In this document: positions 26,150-34,437 of the stretch, piece by piece | Numbering within the stretch: position 1 is the first letter of the stretch | Layout: the number at the start of each line of letters is the position of its first letter | Assembly (NCBI GenBank): GCA_031278815.1 | Contig: JAITJS010000056.1 | Span: 1 to 43,716 of the forward strand | DNA length: 43,716 nucleotides | Origin: Treponema sp. | GTDB lineage: Bacteria; Spirochaetota; Spirochaetia; Treponematales; Breznakiellaceae | Reading direction: 5' to 3' | Notes under the pieces: model-generated | The model's database searches: none | What the model saw: only the letters and a program-made list of their open reading frames with translations | Told to the model about the DNA's origin: nothing | Translations under genes and position numbers: made by a program

Positions 26150-27277
26150 TTAGGTATATTTCTTCATGTCACTTCGGGTAATAAAACCTTGGGTTGTACG
26201 GTTAAAATACAAGACCTGTTTCATGTTGAATTTGAGGTAAACCCTCTGGTCCAGATCCGCCTTAGTGTTGTTTACCGCGGCGATACGGATCTGGGTACCG
26301 TTTATCAAGACGGTCATGATAACCTTATTACCGATAGGTTCAAAGGCAAAAACCGTACCCTTAATCCAGGCTTCATCCTGTGGGGTAAGACTAAAGGCAA
26401 TGTCTATACCCCGTATTCCTAGGTCAAGTTCATTACCATGCTGCTTTTTCAAAACCTGGGCCGCATCCGCTTCAGGAACTAGGGGAATACGCTGTCCCAA
26501 GGCATGGAGTTTGACCGTCCCGTCGTCAAGAAACAGTTCTGCGGGAAAAAGGTTTATCTCCGGTTCACCGAATAGCCGAGCCACCAATTCATTAATCGGT
26601 GTGTAGTACATCTGGAGGGCTGTACCGAGCTGTTCAATGGTACCCTTATTCATAACCGCGATACGATCTGCTAGGGACATGGCTTCCATAAAATCATGGG
26701 TAACGTAGATCGTGGTTGTATTAAAGGCGCTCTGCATCTCCTTGAGTTCCCCTCGCATGAAGTGACGCAGTTTAGCGTCCAGGTGGGCCAAGGGTTCATC
26801 CATCAGAAACACCGCCGGTTCCCGGACGAGACAGCGCCCGATAGCAACCCGCTGCCGCTGTCCATTTGAAAGTTGACTTGGTTTACGATCATAGAGGCCG
26901 TCAATCTTCATCATTTTAACTACCCGTTCCACTGCCTCTTGTATGTACTGCTCATCTTTACGGTGTAATTTACTGCGCATCGGGAAAGCGATGTTATCAT
27001 ACACCGAGAGGTGCGGATACAGCGCATAATTCTCAAAAACCATGGACACATTCCGATGCATCGGTTCAATGAGGTTGACTATTTCTCCGCCTATCTTGAC
27101 CAGACCTGCCTGGGGAAATTCAATACCCGCTATGGTTTTAAGGGTCGTTGTCTTACCGGCCCCAGCAGGCCCAAAAAGGACAAAGAATTCATTATCCTTT
27201 ATATCAAGACTGAGATGATCTATGGCAACGGTTTCTTTATATTTCTTGGTGATATTTTCAAGTTCTATCCTTGCCAT
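26150..27277 (-). CDS. Sugar-type ABC importer ATPase (MalK/UgpC-like), first of a pair
   Basis: A 375-residue ATP-binding subunit with Walker A GPAGAGKTT, Walker B VFLMDEPLAHLDAKLR, switch His in IYVTHDFMEAMSLAD, and the C-terminal MalK-type regulatory region. Two positions depart from the consensus: the Q-loop is MVFENYALYPH (Glu for Gln), and the signature is LSNGQRQRVAIGR instead of LSGGQ. Catalytic Glu of Walker B is present. It lies five bases after the MalG-like permease and 14 before the second ATPase. Operons with two such ATPases are known, for example the glycerol importer GlpSTPQV of rhizobia, but the binding protein here does not prove that substrate. Confidence 0.9.
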   Translation of the reverse strand: MARIELENITKKYKETVAIDHLSLDIKDNEFFVLFGPAGAGKTTTLKTIAGIEFPQAGLVKIGGEIVNLIEPMHRNVSMVFENYALYPHLSVYDNIAFPMRSKLHRKDEQYIQEAVERVVKMMKIDGLYDRKPSQLSNGQRQRVAIGRCLVREPAVFLMDEPLAHLDAKLRHFMRGELKEMQSAFNTTTIYVTHDFMEAMSLADRIAVMNKGTIEQLGTALQMYYTPINELVARLFGEPEINLFPAELFLDDGTVKLHALGQRIPLVPEADAAQVLKKQHGNELDLGIRGIDIAFSLTPQDEAWIKGTVFAFEPIGNKVIMTVLINGTQIRIAAVNNTKADLDQRVYLKFNMKQVLYFNRTTQGFITRSDMKKYT

Positions 27278-27281
27278 AGCC

Positions 27282-28139
27282 CTACCCTTTTACCGCGCCA
27301 AAACTTAAACCCCGGACCAGATGCTTTTGTATAAAAAGACAGATAATGATCTCAGGGAGTACCGCGATTATCGCCGCAACCGCAACCTGCCCATAATGTA
27401 CCGCATCAGATGCCATAAAACGCAGAGACGTTATGGTGATGGTTTGTACCCTCATACCACTCAAAAGGAGGGGAAAGGTAAAACTGTTCCAGGCAAAGAT
27501 GAAAGCAAGCAATCCTGAAGCCACAAGACCCGGTTTGATCAGAGGCAGCAGGATCTTGAAGAACACTTCGTACCAGGCATAGCCGTCAAGCTGAGCCGCC
27601 TGTTCCACCTCCACACTAATATCTTCAAAATAGCCTCGGACTACCCAGATCAAGAGGGGCATAGTGATGAGTTGGTATACCCAAATCAAGCCAAAATAGG
27701 TATCATACAGGCCGATCCGTTGAAAGATAAGGAAAAGGGGCAAAATTACTAATATCTCAGGGGCAAATTTAAAGGAGAGGATCTGAAAGGCCCAGGCTTC
27801 CTTATGCTTAAAATCATACCGGGCCAGGGCATAGGCCGCAGGAACCCCCGCTACCATGGTAAGGATTACCGCACCTCCTGAGACCACAAGGTTCTGAAGA
27901 AAGGCCTTAATATAATCCGAATCCGGCCGGAACAGGACGGCCTGATAGTTTGACCAGGTTGGGGTAAACTTGAAGATGGTCGTAACGACTTCCGCATCGG
28001 ACTTAAAGGACATGAGCAACATCCATACTATTGGAAAAATTGCGAATATACCGTACACGGTCAATCCGAAATTGCGTCCCACTTCCTTAAGGGCATCCTG
28101 GGTTTTCTTGCCCCGTACCGCCTTTTCGATTATCCCCAT
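27282..28139 (-). CDS. ABC importer permease, MalG-like
   Basis: A 285-residue inner-membrane subunit of the CUT1 type with six predicted membrane spans, beginning with a short cytoplasmic stretch and the helix FGLTVYGIFAIFPIVWMLLM. The EAA motif that docks the ATPase reads EQAAQLDGYAWYEVFFKIL followed by LPLIKPG. The start is 38 bases after the other permease gene, and its stop is almost adjacent to the first ATPase gene. It ends with HLVRGLSFGAVKG, the common permease C-terminus. Confidence 0.9.
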   Translation of the reverse strand: MGIIEKAVRGKKTQDALKEVGRNFGLTVYGIFAIFPIVWMLLMSFKSDAEVVTTIFKFTPTWSNYQAVLFRPDSDYIKAFLQNLVVSGGAVILTMVAGVPAAYALARYDFKHKEAWAFQILSFKFAPEILVILPLFLIFQRIGLYDTYFGLIWVYQLITMPLLIWVVRGYFEDISVEVEQAAQLDGYAWYEVFFKILLPLIKPGLVASGLLAFIFAWNSFTFPLLLSGMRVQTITITSLRFMASDAVHYGQVAVAAIIAVLPEIIICLFIQKHLVRGLSFGAVKG

Positions 28140-28177
28140 TATGCGCTCCTGTATACGATTTTCCGTACCTATCTTTT

Positions 28178-29161
28178 TTACAGCCCTGCCGCTTCTTTAG
28201 CATACTTACGCTGTCTTTTCACGAGGAATTCAGCGGTTTTATTTACCACCAACCAGAGAATGAGGAGATACGGCAGGGCTTTACCAAGCTGCCGGTAGGT
28301 AAAGGCCGTTAAATAACTGGTAAGGGAAATATTCATGAGGGTATTACCAGGCCCCCCTTTCGTAAGGGCAAAGATAATACCGAATTCCTGTAATGCCGCC
28401 ATGGACCGGAATAAGACGGCAATATAGATAAAAGGCTTAAGCATAGGCAAGGTCAGGGTCTTAAAGGTGAACCACGGGCTGGCACCGTCAACCTGAGCCG
28501 CTTCAAAGGGAGATTTTGGCAGGGACTGAATACCGGCAAGGATCAACAGTAACATAAAAGGGGTATTTACCCATGCATCAATAAGGACCACGGTAAACAG
28601 GGCGGTTTTTGGAGAAGCGGCCCACGGAAAATTATACAAACCCCATAGATTGAGGAATTTCTCTATGATCCCCACTGAATTGGAAATCATAAGCTGCCAG
28701 ATAAGTACCGCAATAGCCGGTGCTACCATGAGGGGAAACATCAGGATCACCTTGAGGATCCGGCAATACCGGGAATCTTTTCTCAATAAAAAGGCAATGC
28801 CCATCCCTAAGAGAAGTTCAGAACCAGTGGCACATAGGGCATAGGTAATGGTTACCCATACCGCGTGATAAAAATCAGGATCTGCCAGCATCCCTCCGAG
28901 TTGCAGTTTTTCATCTCCTATGCCAAAACTTAGCCAGTTCCTGAACCAATTGAAACGCCATTGTTCCATCGGGAGCCGGTATGAAGCATTAGTAAACGAA
29001 AGGATAATAGCCGCAAGAAAGGGGATGAGTATGCCTATAAGAATGATCATCCCCGGGGCTATGATATAGTAAGGCCGCATCCGTACATTTTTCGGCAATT
29101 CATTATAGTTAATCCCTTCACCAGGGCTGCCTTGTCGCTTTTCCATAACAATCTTCTCCAT
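28178..29161 (-). CDS. ABC importer permease, MalF-like
   Basis: A 327-residue inner-membrane subunit with about six membrane spans, starting with YYIIAPGMIILIGILIPFLA. The EAA loop reads EAAQVDGASPWFTFKTLTLP, followed by MLKPFI. A periplasmic loop (about 60-95) lies before the second span. The start at 29161 has weak upstream signals; an in-frame ATG (MEKRQGSP) lies 15 bases further in. A stable stem-loop separates it from the binding-protein gene. Confidence 0.9.
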   Translation of the reverse strand: MEKIVMEKRQGSPGEGINYNELPKNVRMRPYYIIAPGMIILIGILIPFLAAIILSFTNASYRLPMEQWRFNWFRNWLSFGIGDEKLQLGGMLADPDFYHAVWVTITYALCATGSELLLGMGIAFLLRKDSRYCRILKVILMFPLMVAPAIAVLIWQLMISNSVGIIEKFLNLWGLYNFPWAASPKTALFTVVLIDAWVNTPFMLLLILAGIQSLPKSPFEAAQVDGASPWFTFKTLTLPMLKPFIYIAVLFRSMAALQEFGIIFALTKGGPGNTLMNISLTSYLTAFTYRQLGKALPYLLILWLVVNKTAEFLVKRQRKYAKEAAGL

Positions 29162-29168
29162 TATTCAG

Positions 29169-29217
29169 GGAATAAGGATGAGGGATTAGCCCTGGCCCTA
29201 CCCTCTTCCCTTATTCC
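29169..29217 (-). promoter_or_regulatory. Stem-loop between binding-protein and permease genes
   Basis: GGAATAAGG (29169-29177) pairs with CCTTATTCC (29209-29217), and GAGGG (29180-29184) with CCCTC (29201-29205), leaving a small internal loop and a 16-base apical loop. No T-run follows on the minus strand. Such hairpins after a binding-protein gene often protect the upstream mRNA or reduce downstream expression. Confidence 0.65.
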
Positions 29218-29224
29218 GTGGTTC

Positions 29225-30622
29225 TTATTCCTGTACCGCCCTGTCCATACGCTGTTTTAAGGTGTCAAGAGCAGCCTGTACGGTTGATGTTCCTGCCACC
29301 ATATTTTGCAGGCTCTCTGCCCAGTCAAGGGTGGTTTGGAAAAAAGCCGGCTGGGGGGTAAAGAGGATCGTGGCGTTTGAGGATGTTTTGTTGAACGTAT
29401 CAATGTAGCCTTCTTGAGTGGCCATCTTAGCCTTGAATCCCGAGGAATTCCACGTGGAGGTCCGCACCGGGTCCATATTGTTCCCGGTAACCGAAGCGTA
29501 TTCAAGGAATGCCTTGCCGGTGAAGTACTGGAGGAACAACCAGGCCGCACCCTTGTTCTTGGAATTGGCATTCATTCCCATGGACCAAATCCAGAAATTG
29601 GATTTGATGGGATCTCCCTGTTTGGCAACCGGCATAGGCGCAAAGGCGATGTTTCCCCCTTCAGCCATGTTTTGCAGATTCACCTGAATAGAGTTATTAT
29701 CCGCATCCCACTGCATGGCCGCTTTTCCTGCCCCCAATTCAGCCTGACCGATATACCAGTAGGTCGTTGACCACTGAGGGGAACCGCCCCGTTTAACGAG
29801 CTCTACCCAGAACTGATTCATCTTTACCGATTCAGGGGAATTTACCTTGGATACCAGTTTACCCCCTTCTATGGCAAAATCTTTTGCTCCAAAATTGGCG
29901 TAGGTACTCATATAAGCCGGATGAATCGTGCCCCAATCACGGGCTCCGCGCAAGGCAATGGCGTAAGACCCGGGACCGTTCCATTCCTTAAGCTTATCGC
30001 AGGCTTCAAGGAGTTCATCATAGGTCTCAGGAACCTTGGTGATGCCCGCCTTCTCAAAGGCCCGCTTGTTGTATGCTAATGAATAGATTTCACAGCCCAA
30101 GGGAAGCGCCAAGAGGTTCCCGGTTCCTACGGGATGACCGGGGACGCCGTCCCATCGGAGCGCACCAATAGTGCTCGATACTATATCGTTAAAATCATAA
30201 TCCGAAACCGTCAACGAAGGATTCGAAAGATAGGGATCCAAGGGCTCCACATTGCCTGCGGTAAAATAATCCCAAAGCTGATAGACTCCAGACATAAAAA
30301 GGTCGGGAGTACCTGAACGGCTGGACAAGGCATTGGAAACCTGATCGAAATAGTTAGCTTCCGGGGTAACCTGAATGTTTACCTTGATACCGGTCTGAGC
30401 CTCAAAATCCTTGAGCTTCGATTGAAGCGCAGTCGAAGTAGAGTGTTCAACCATGTAGACCGTAATCTCCTTACCGCTAAACCGTTTCCAGTCAAACGGG
30501 CCGCTTGCGGAGGAATCCTTTGGTGCAGTGCTTCCGTTGCTGCTTTGTCCTGAACCGAATACCCAGCTTCCAGTCATCAGAAGGATGATACCCGTAGCTG
30601 CCGTTAATTTTCTCAATTTCAT
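29225..30622 (-). CDS. Carbohydrate-type ABC importer substrate-binding protein
   Basis: A 465-residue family 1 extracellular solute-binding protein. The signal peptide is MKLRKLTAATGIILLMTGSW followed by VFGSGQSS; there is no lipobox Cys, so it would be periplasmic rather than lipid-anchored. A Ser/Gly-rich linker leads to the domain start KEITVYMVEHSTSTALQSKL and the family features FEAQTGIKVNIQVTPEANYFD and GTPDLF. Later blocks include LALPLGCEIYSLAYNKRAFEKAG and GAAWLFLQYFTGKAF. GGAGTAGGTA precedes the ATG. It heads the importer operon. The ligand cannot be told from sequence. Confidence 0.9.
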   Translation of the reverse strand: MKLRKLTAATGIILLMTGSWVFGSGQSSNGSTAPKDSSASGPFDWKRFSGKEITVYMVEHSTSTALQSKLKDFEAQTGIKVNIQVTPEANYFDQVSNALSSRSGTPDLFMSGVYQLWDYFTAGNVEPLDPYLSNPSLTVSDYDFNDIVSSTIGALRWDGVPGHPVGTGNLLALPLGCEIYSLAYNKRAFEKAGITKVPETYDELLEACDKLKEWNGPGSYAIALRGARDWGTIHPAYMSTYANFGAKDFAIEGGKLVSKVNSPESVKMNQFWVELVKRGGSPQWSTTYWYIGQAELGAGKAAMQWDADNNSIQVNLQNMAEGGNIAFAPMPVAKQGDPIKSNFWIWSMGMNANSKNKGAAWLFLQYFTGKAFLEYASVTGNNMDPVRTSTWNSSGFKAKMATQEGYIDTFNKTSSNATILFTPQPAFFQTTLDWAESLQNMVAGTSTVQAALDTLKQRMDRAVQE

Positions 30623-30907
30623 TACCTACTCCTCTACCCGCAGGGTATTTATAGTTATCCCGAAGCGGTTAATCTTAATTAAAAAGATATACCCCCATAA
30701 AACAAAAAGAAAATGAAATATCTATCGATTTTTATCATTTATTTTATATAAGGTAACAGGCTATTTTTATCCCAAAAGAAGGTAGCATTGTGTAATTAAG
30801 AATAATAGGAGGGTATTTTATTGTATTTCTATAAAACTTTTACGAAGCACTACTCTATTATTGTAATTTTTTATGGAAAATAGCATTATTTTACGGCCAT
30901 AAACTGC
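30623..30907 (-). promoter_or_regulatory. AT-rich region upstream of the importer operon
   Basis: This 285-base interval holds no gene. Close to the binding-protein start are a TATAAAT (about 30648-30654, minus strand) that could be a -10, and a small TACCC-TGC-GGGTA palindrome just downstream that could be an operator. No convincing -35 was found. The remainder is AT-rich with no clear terminator for the histidine kinase gene. Confidence 0.3.
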
Positions 30908-32641
30908 CTATGGAGGCCACATAATAGGAAAATAGAGTTTCACCCTCGTGCCCCTGCCCTCGGCACTCTCGTAAGAGACGGTGGCTTTTTCGCCAAACTG
31001 TAATCGGATCCGCTCCCGTATATTGTTTATCCCTATACTCTTATGGTGTTGCTTAGCTTTAAGTATACCAAGGTGGTTAATTGCTTCAAGGGTTTCCTTA
31101 TCCATACCACTGCCGTTATCTTTGACTTCAAGGCACAGACGATCCCTTTCAAAAAATGAACGAACTACTATCTCACCGCCGCTCTCTAGGTCATTGAAAC
31201 CATGGATTAATGAGTTCTCTACCAAGGGTTGCAAAATAAAACGGGAAACGACACAATTTTCGCTATCTTTTTCAATAATGCAGGTAAATTCAAAGATGTC
31301 TCCGTAACGGTATTTCTGCAGATCCACATAATTCCGCAGACTTTCCGTCTCCTCCCGTAGCGTCGCCAAGGCAAAAGAAGATAGGTTATACTTGAGCAGA
31401 TTGATAAGCAGAGAACACATGGATGCCACATTATGGACTTCTTGAAATTGCGCCAGAAATTTGATGGAATCCAGGGTATTATAGAGAAAATGGGGATTGA
31501 TCTGGGCCTGTAAGACCTCAAGCCGTAGTTCTGCCTTTCTTCTTTGTTCTATCCGTTCCTGGTCAAAATTGGCGTTGATTTGATCCAGCATCATATTGAA
31601 GGTGTTTCCCAGTTTTCCCATTTCATCGCTGGAACGGATATGCACCCGGGAAGCCATATCCCCTTGTTCGATCCGTTTACAGCCATCAAAGAGCTGGCCC
31701 AGCGGTTTGGTAAGAACTCGGGTCATATATATGCTGAAGATCAAGCTCAGAAGCACCGACAGTATGAAAACCACGTTGAAATATACCTGCATTTTCCTCG
31801 TATCGGTCATAACATTCTTGGCATCAATAATCCGGATAAACTTCCACCCCAGAATGGCGGATGTCTCAGAAACGATAATGCTGCTTACCCTCGCTATTTT
31901 TCCTTCAATGATTGCTTCATTGGCATGAAGCAATTCAGGATATTCTCTCAAGATCAATTCAAATGATTCATAGGCAGGATAATGAAAGATGATAGTACCC
32001 TTGGTATCAACGATCATGGATTTTTCGTTATTGGTGATAGGCGAAAGGATAAAGAGTTCCTGGAAAACCTTATAATTAAGACCCAAAAATATCTCACCTT
32101 TTAACGTTTGTGTCTTGGTATCAAAAATTGGCCAGACGCCAGTCAGTACATCCTTATACTGGTTAGGGGTACCATGCCGTAATTGTACATAGAAATCCCG
32201 ACCTTCCCCTTTCTCAAATACCTTTACATAGGCGGCAAAAAGTTCTTTAAAATCTTCGGGTTTCAAGGTCAGGTTACTAGAATAAAAGCATCCATTGGTT
32301 CCCACCAGGGTAATGTCCCCTAAAAAGGGCTGTATTTCCTGCATGTTCCGCAGAAAACTATTAAGAGCAAATCCCGAAACCTCCTGTTGGGGCGCGGCAT
32401 CCAGGGCGGTGTTGATATCGGGGCTTGCGCTCATATCCTGGGCAGCGGTATTAATAACATCCAAAATAAAATCAAATTGGTACTTGGTTCTACTGGTGGC
32501 CTTTACGTGGAAGTTAATTTCATTGCGTTTCAGAGAATCGGTATAGGAAGTTTTTACCAGGACCGTCATGATGATGAGGATCATACTGCTGAGAGAGAAC
32601 ATCCCTAAGAATATCTTATAAGAGACTTTATTGAAGTGCAT
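30908..32641 (-). CDS. YesM/LytS-type sensor histidine kinase
   Basis: A 577-residue membrane sensor. An N-terminal span (about 9-29) and a second one (about 282-305) enclose a periplasmic Cache-like sensing domain. A HAMP segment (LTKPLGQLFDGCKRIEQGDM) is followed by a His_kinase (PF06580-type) phosphoacceptor region, EVLQAQINPHFLYNTLDSI, and an HATPase domain with PLVENSLIHGF, VKDNGSGMD and SIGINNIRERIRLQFG. The kinase type typically pairs with AraC-type response regulators controlling carbohydrate importers. Its partner lies next to it on the other strand, with a 55-base shared upstream region, and the importer operon lies directly downstream on the same strand. Confidence 0.93.
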   Translation of the reverse strand: MHFNKVSYKIFLGMFSLSSMILIIMTVLVKTSYTDSLKRNEINFHVKATSRTKYQFDFILDVINTAAQDMSASPDINTALDAAPQQEVSGFALNSFLRNMQEIQPFLGDITLVGTNGCFYSSNLTLKPEDFKELFAAYVKVFEKGEGRDFYVQLRHGTPNQYKDVLTGVWPIFDTKTQTLKGEIFLGLNYKVFQELFILSPITNNEKSMIVDTKGTIIFHYPAYESFELILREYPELLHANEAIIEGKIARVSSIIVSETSAILGWKFIRIIDAKNVMTDTRKMQVYFNVVFILSVLLSLIFSIYMTRVLTKPLGQLFDGCKRIEQGDMASRVHIRSSDEMGKLGNTFNMMLDQINANFDQERIEQRRKAELRLEVLQAQINPHFLYNTLDSIKFLAQFQEVHNVASMCSLLINLLKYNLSSFALATLREETESLRNYVDLQKYRYGDIFEFTCIIEKDSENCVVSRFILQPLVENSLIHGFNDLESGGEIVVRSFFERDRLCLEVKDNGSGMDKETLEAINHLGILKAKQHHKSIGINNIRERIRLQFGEKATVSYESAEGRGTRVKLYFPIMWPP

Positions 32642-32696
32642 CTTTACTCCAAAACAATAGAGAGTATACTATAAATCAGGAAGATTGGAAACATCC
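32642..32696. promoter_or_regulatory. Shared divergent promoter region of kinase and response regulator
   Basis: Only 55 bases separate the two start codons. TATACT (32665-32670) followed by ATAAAT could serve as a -10, and any promoters for the two genes must overlap each other or the coding starts. GGAA (32687-32690) lies seven bases from the regulator ATG. Confidence 0.4.
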
Positions 32697-34289
32697 ATGA
32701 AACGCATATTGATCGTTGATGATGAATATATAGTCCGCCTGGGGCTTAAAACTATTGTCGATTGGGCTGAACATGGCTATGTCGTTGCCGGGGAAGCAGG
32801 TAATGGAAAGGAAGCGCTGGAACTCTTTGAGCGGATAGGAGCGGATGTGATACTTACCGATATAAAGATGCCCATCATGGACGGGCTAGAGCTTACCCGG
32901 GCAATAAGAAAAAAGGATAAAAAAATACCGATTATTATCCTCACCCATTATGATGAATTTACCTATGCCCAGGAAGCGATACGATTGGGCGCTTTCCGCT
33001 ATATCCTCAAATCAGAGCTTACCAAAACAAACCTACTGACTATGATCCAATCCCTCATACAAACCGTACATACCCAAGAAGCAACTGAATCAAAGGCAGT
33101 CGCCCCTGGGGTCGAACCATGGGAAGGGTATATAAAACAGTATCTTTTTCCTTTTTTTAACGGTTCAGCGGAGCATACTATACCCCCGCCTCCTCACTCG
33201 GAACTTGTTTCTCCATCTGGTATGGTTATTGCAGGATCCTGCCGGATTACCGCGTTGTTATCTGAAGCCCGCAGGATGTTTCCTAAAACCCTCAAGATAC
33301 TCTTTACCGATGCCTTTCCTGATGCGATCTTTTTTGGTGATTACCATAGCGGACAATTTCAGATTATCTTAATACTGCCTTTATGGGTATCTACGGAGGT
33401 ACACAAAGATGCATCCTGTGAAAGCATAGCGAAGATAGCCCAAATCTGTTCCCGGATCGTAAAAAATATCCGCCAATATTACGATACCAGTTTGTTTCTC
33501 GGTTTAAGTACCCTGGGGCTATTGACCGATGCGCTGAGGCTTGCTTCTGAATCCTATAGGGCGCTGAAAATGTGTTTTTTTTCGGAAAAAAATTTTATAA
33601 GCCTTTACCATCTCCAGCAACAGGAATGCTCCGGAAAGCCACCCCATATTAGCTACACAAAACTTACCGAATTAACGGAAAGAAACCAAAAAGAAGGGGT
33701 TCTTGAATACATACAGAATATTTTTCGTACCCTCCGTTCCCTTAAAAATTATACCTATGTACATGATGCTTTTAATGATTTTCTCTCCATAGCAAAATTG
33801 ATTCGGGAAAAGTACCGTTTGGAAGAACAGGCAGCCTTAAGCGAGGGAAAATTCAATTTCGATATTTTTTACGATATGGATTTTATAGCTGACGTAGAAT
33901 TCTACCTTTACACGATATTTCTCGCCCTGCTTGTGGGCAAACAGGGGGGGAACATCATGTATTCTTTTATCGTAAAAAAATGTATCGCCTTTATTCACCA
34001 TAATTATACTCAGAATATCAGCTTATCCGACGCTGCCCGCAATGCCGAAGTGAGCCACAGTTACCTTTCCTTTCTTTTTAAACAGGAAACAGGCATTAAC
34101 TTTAATACCTATCTCTCCCAGTACCGGATCGAGCAGGCGAAACACCTTTTACGGTCCACCAATATGCGTATTTATGAGGTCGCTCAACAGGTAGGGTTTT
34201 CTAATCCTTATTATTTCAGTAAAGTATTTAAGGAGTTTTGCGGTATAAGCTGCAAACAGTTCCGGGATACGGTCCTATCAAAGGATTAA
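32697..34289 (+). CDS. YesN-type response regulator with AraC DNA-binding domain
   Basis: A 530-residue regulator. The receiver domain starts MKRILIVDDEYIVRLGLKTI, with acidic residues Asp8 and Asp9, phosphoacceptor Asp55 in VILTDIKMPIMDG, Thr in ILTHYDEF and Lys in FRYILKSEL. A central domain of about 260 residues separates it from the C-terminal AraC double helix-turn-helix: ISLSDAARNAEVSHSYLSFLF, then YRIEQAKHLLRSTNMRIYEV and VGFSNPYYFSKVFKEFCG. The start at 32697 is preferred over TTG 32685. The gene is divergent from its kinase and, by analogy with YesMN pairs, probably activates the importer operon. Confidence 0.92.
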   Translation: MKRILIVDDEYIVRLGLKTIVDWAEHGYVVAGEAGNGKEALELFERIGADVILTDIKMPIMDGLELTRAIRKKDKKIPIIILTHYDEFTYAQEAIRLGAFRYILKSELTKTNLLTMIQSLIQTVHTQEATESKAVAPGVEPWEGYIKQYLFPFFNGSAEHTIPPPPHSELVSPSGMVIAGSCRITALLSEARRMFPKTLKILFTDAFPDAIFFGDYHSGQFQIILILPLWVSTEVHKDASCESIAKIAQICSRIVKNIRQYYDTSLFLGLSTLGLLTDALRLASESYRALKMCFFSEKNFISLYHLQQQECSGKPPHISYTKLTELTERNQKEGVLEYIQNIFRTLRSLKNYTYVHDAFNDFLSIAKLIREKYRLEEQAALSEGKFNFDIFYDMDFIADVEFYLYTIFLALLVGKQGGNIMYSFIVKKCIAFIHHNYTQNISLSDAARNAEVSHSYLSFLFKQETGINFNTYLSQYRIEQAKHLLRSTNMRIYEVAQQVGFSNPYYFSKVFKEFCGISCKQFRDTVLSKD

Positions 34290-34437
34290 CCAGGCGTTTC
34301 CGGAGGCTTAATACAATGGTTTCTCTCGTTTTTTCTACTCCATTTTTTAATTGGAGAACCGGCTCAAAGTTTACTCCTTGGCGCTATACCTCTCCCCTGA
34401 AAACCGCAGCCCAGGGCATGGCCATGACAGACACCGG
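34290..34437. other. Convergent intergenic region, weak hairpin only
   Basis: Between the stop of the response regulator (plus) and the stop of the ABC exporter gene (minus) lies a weak CTCCA...TGGAG pairing with a T-rich loop (about 34349-34367). No clear terminator or gene was seen. Confidence 0.3.
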
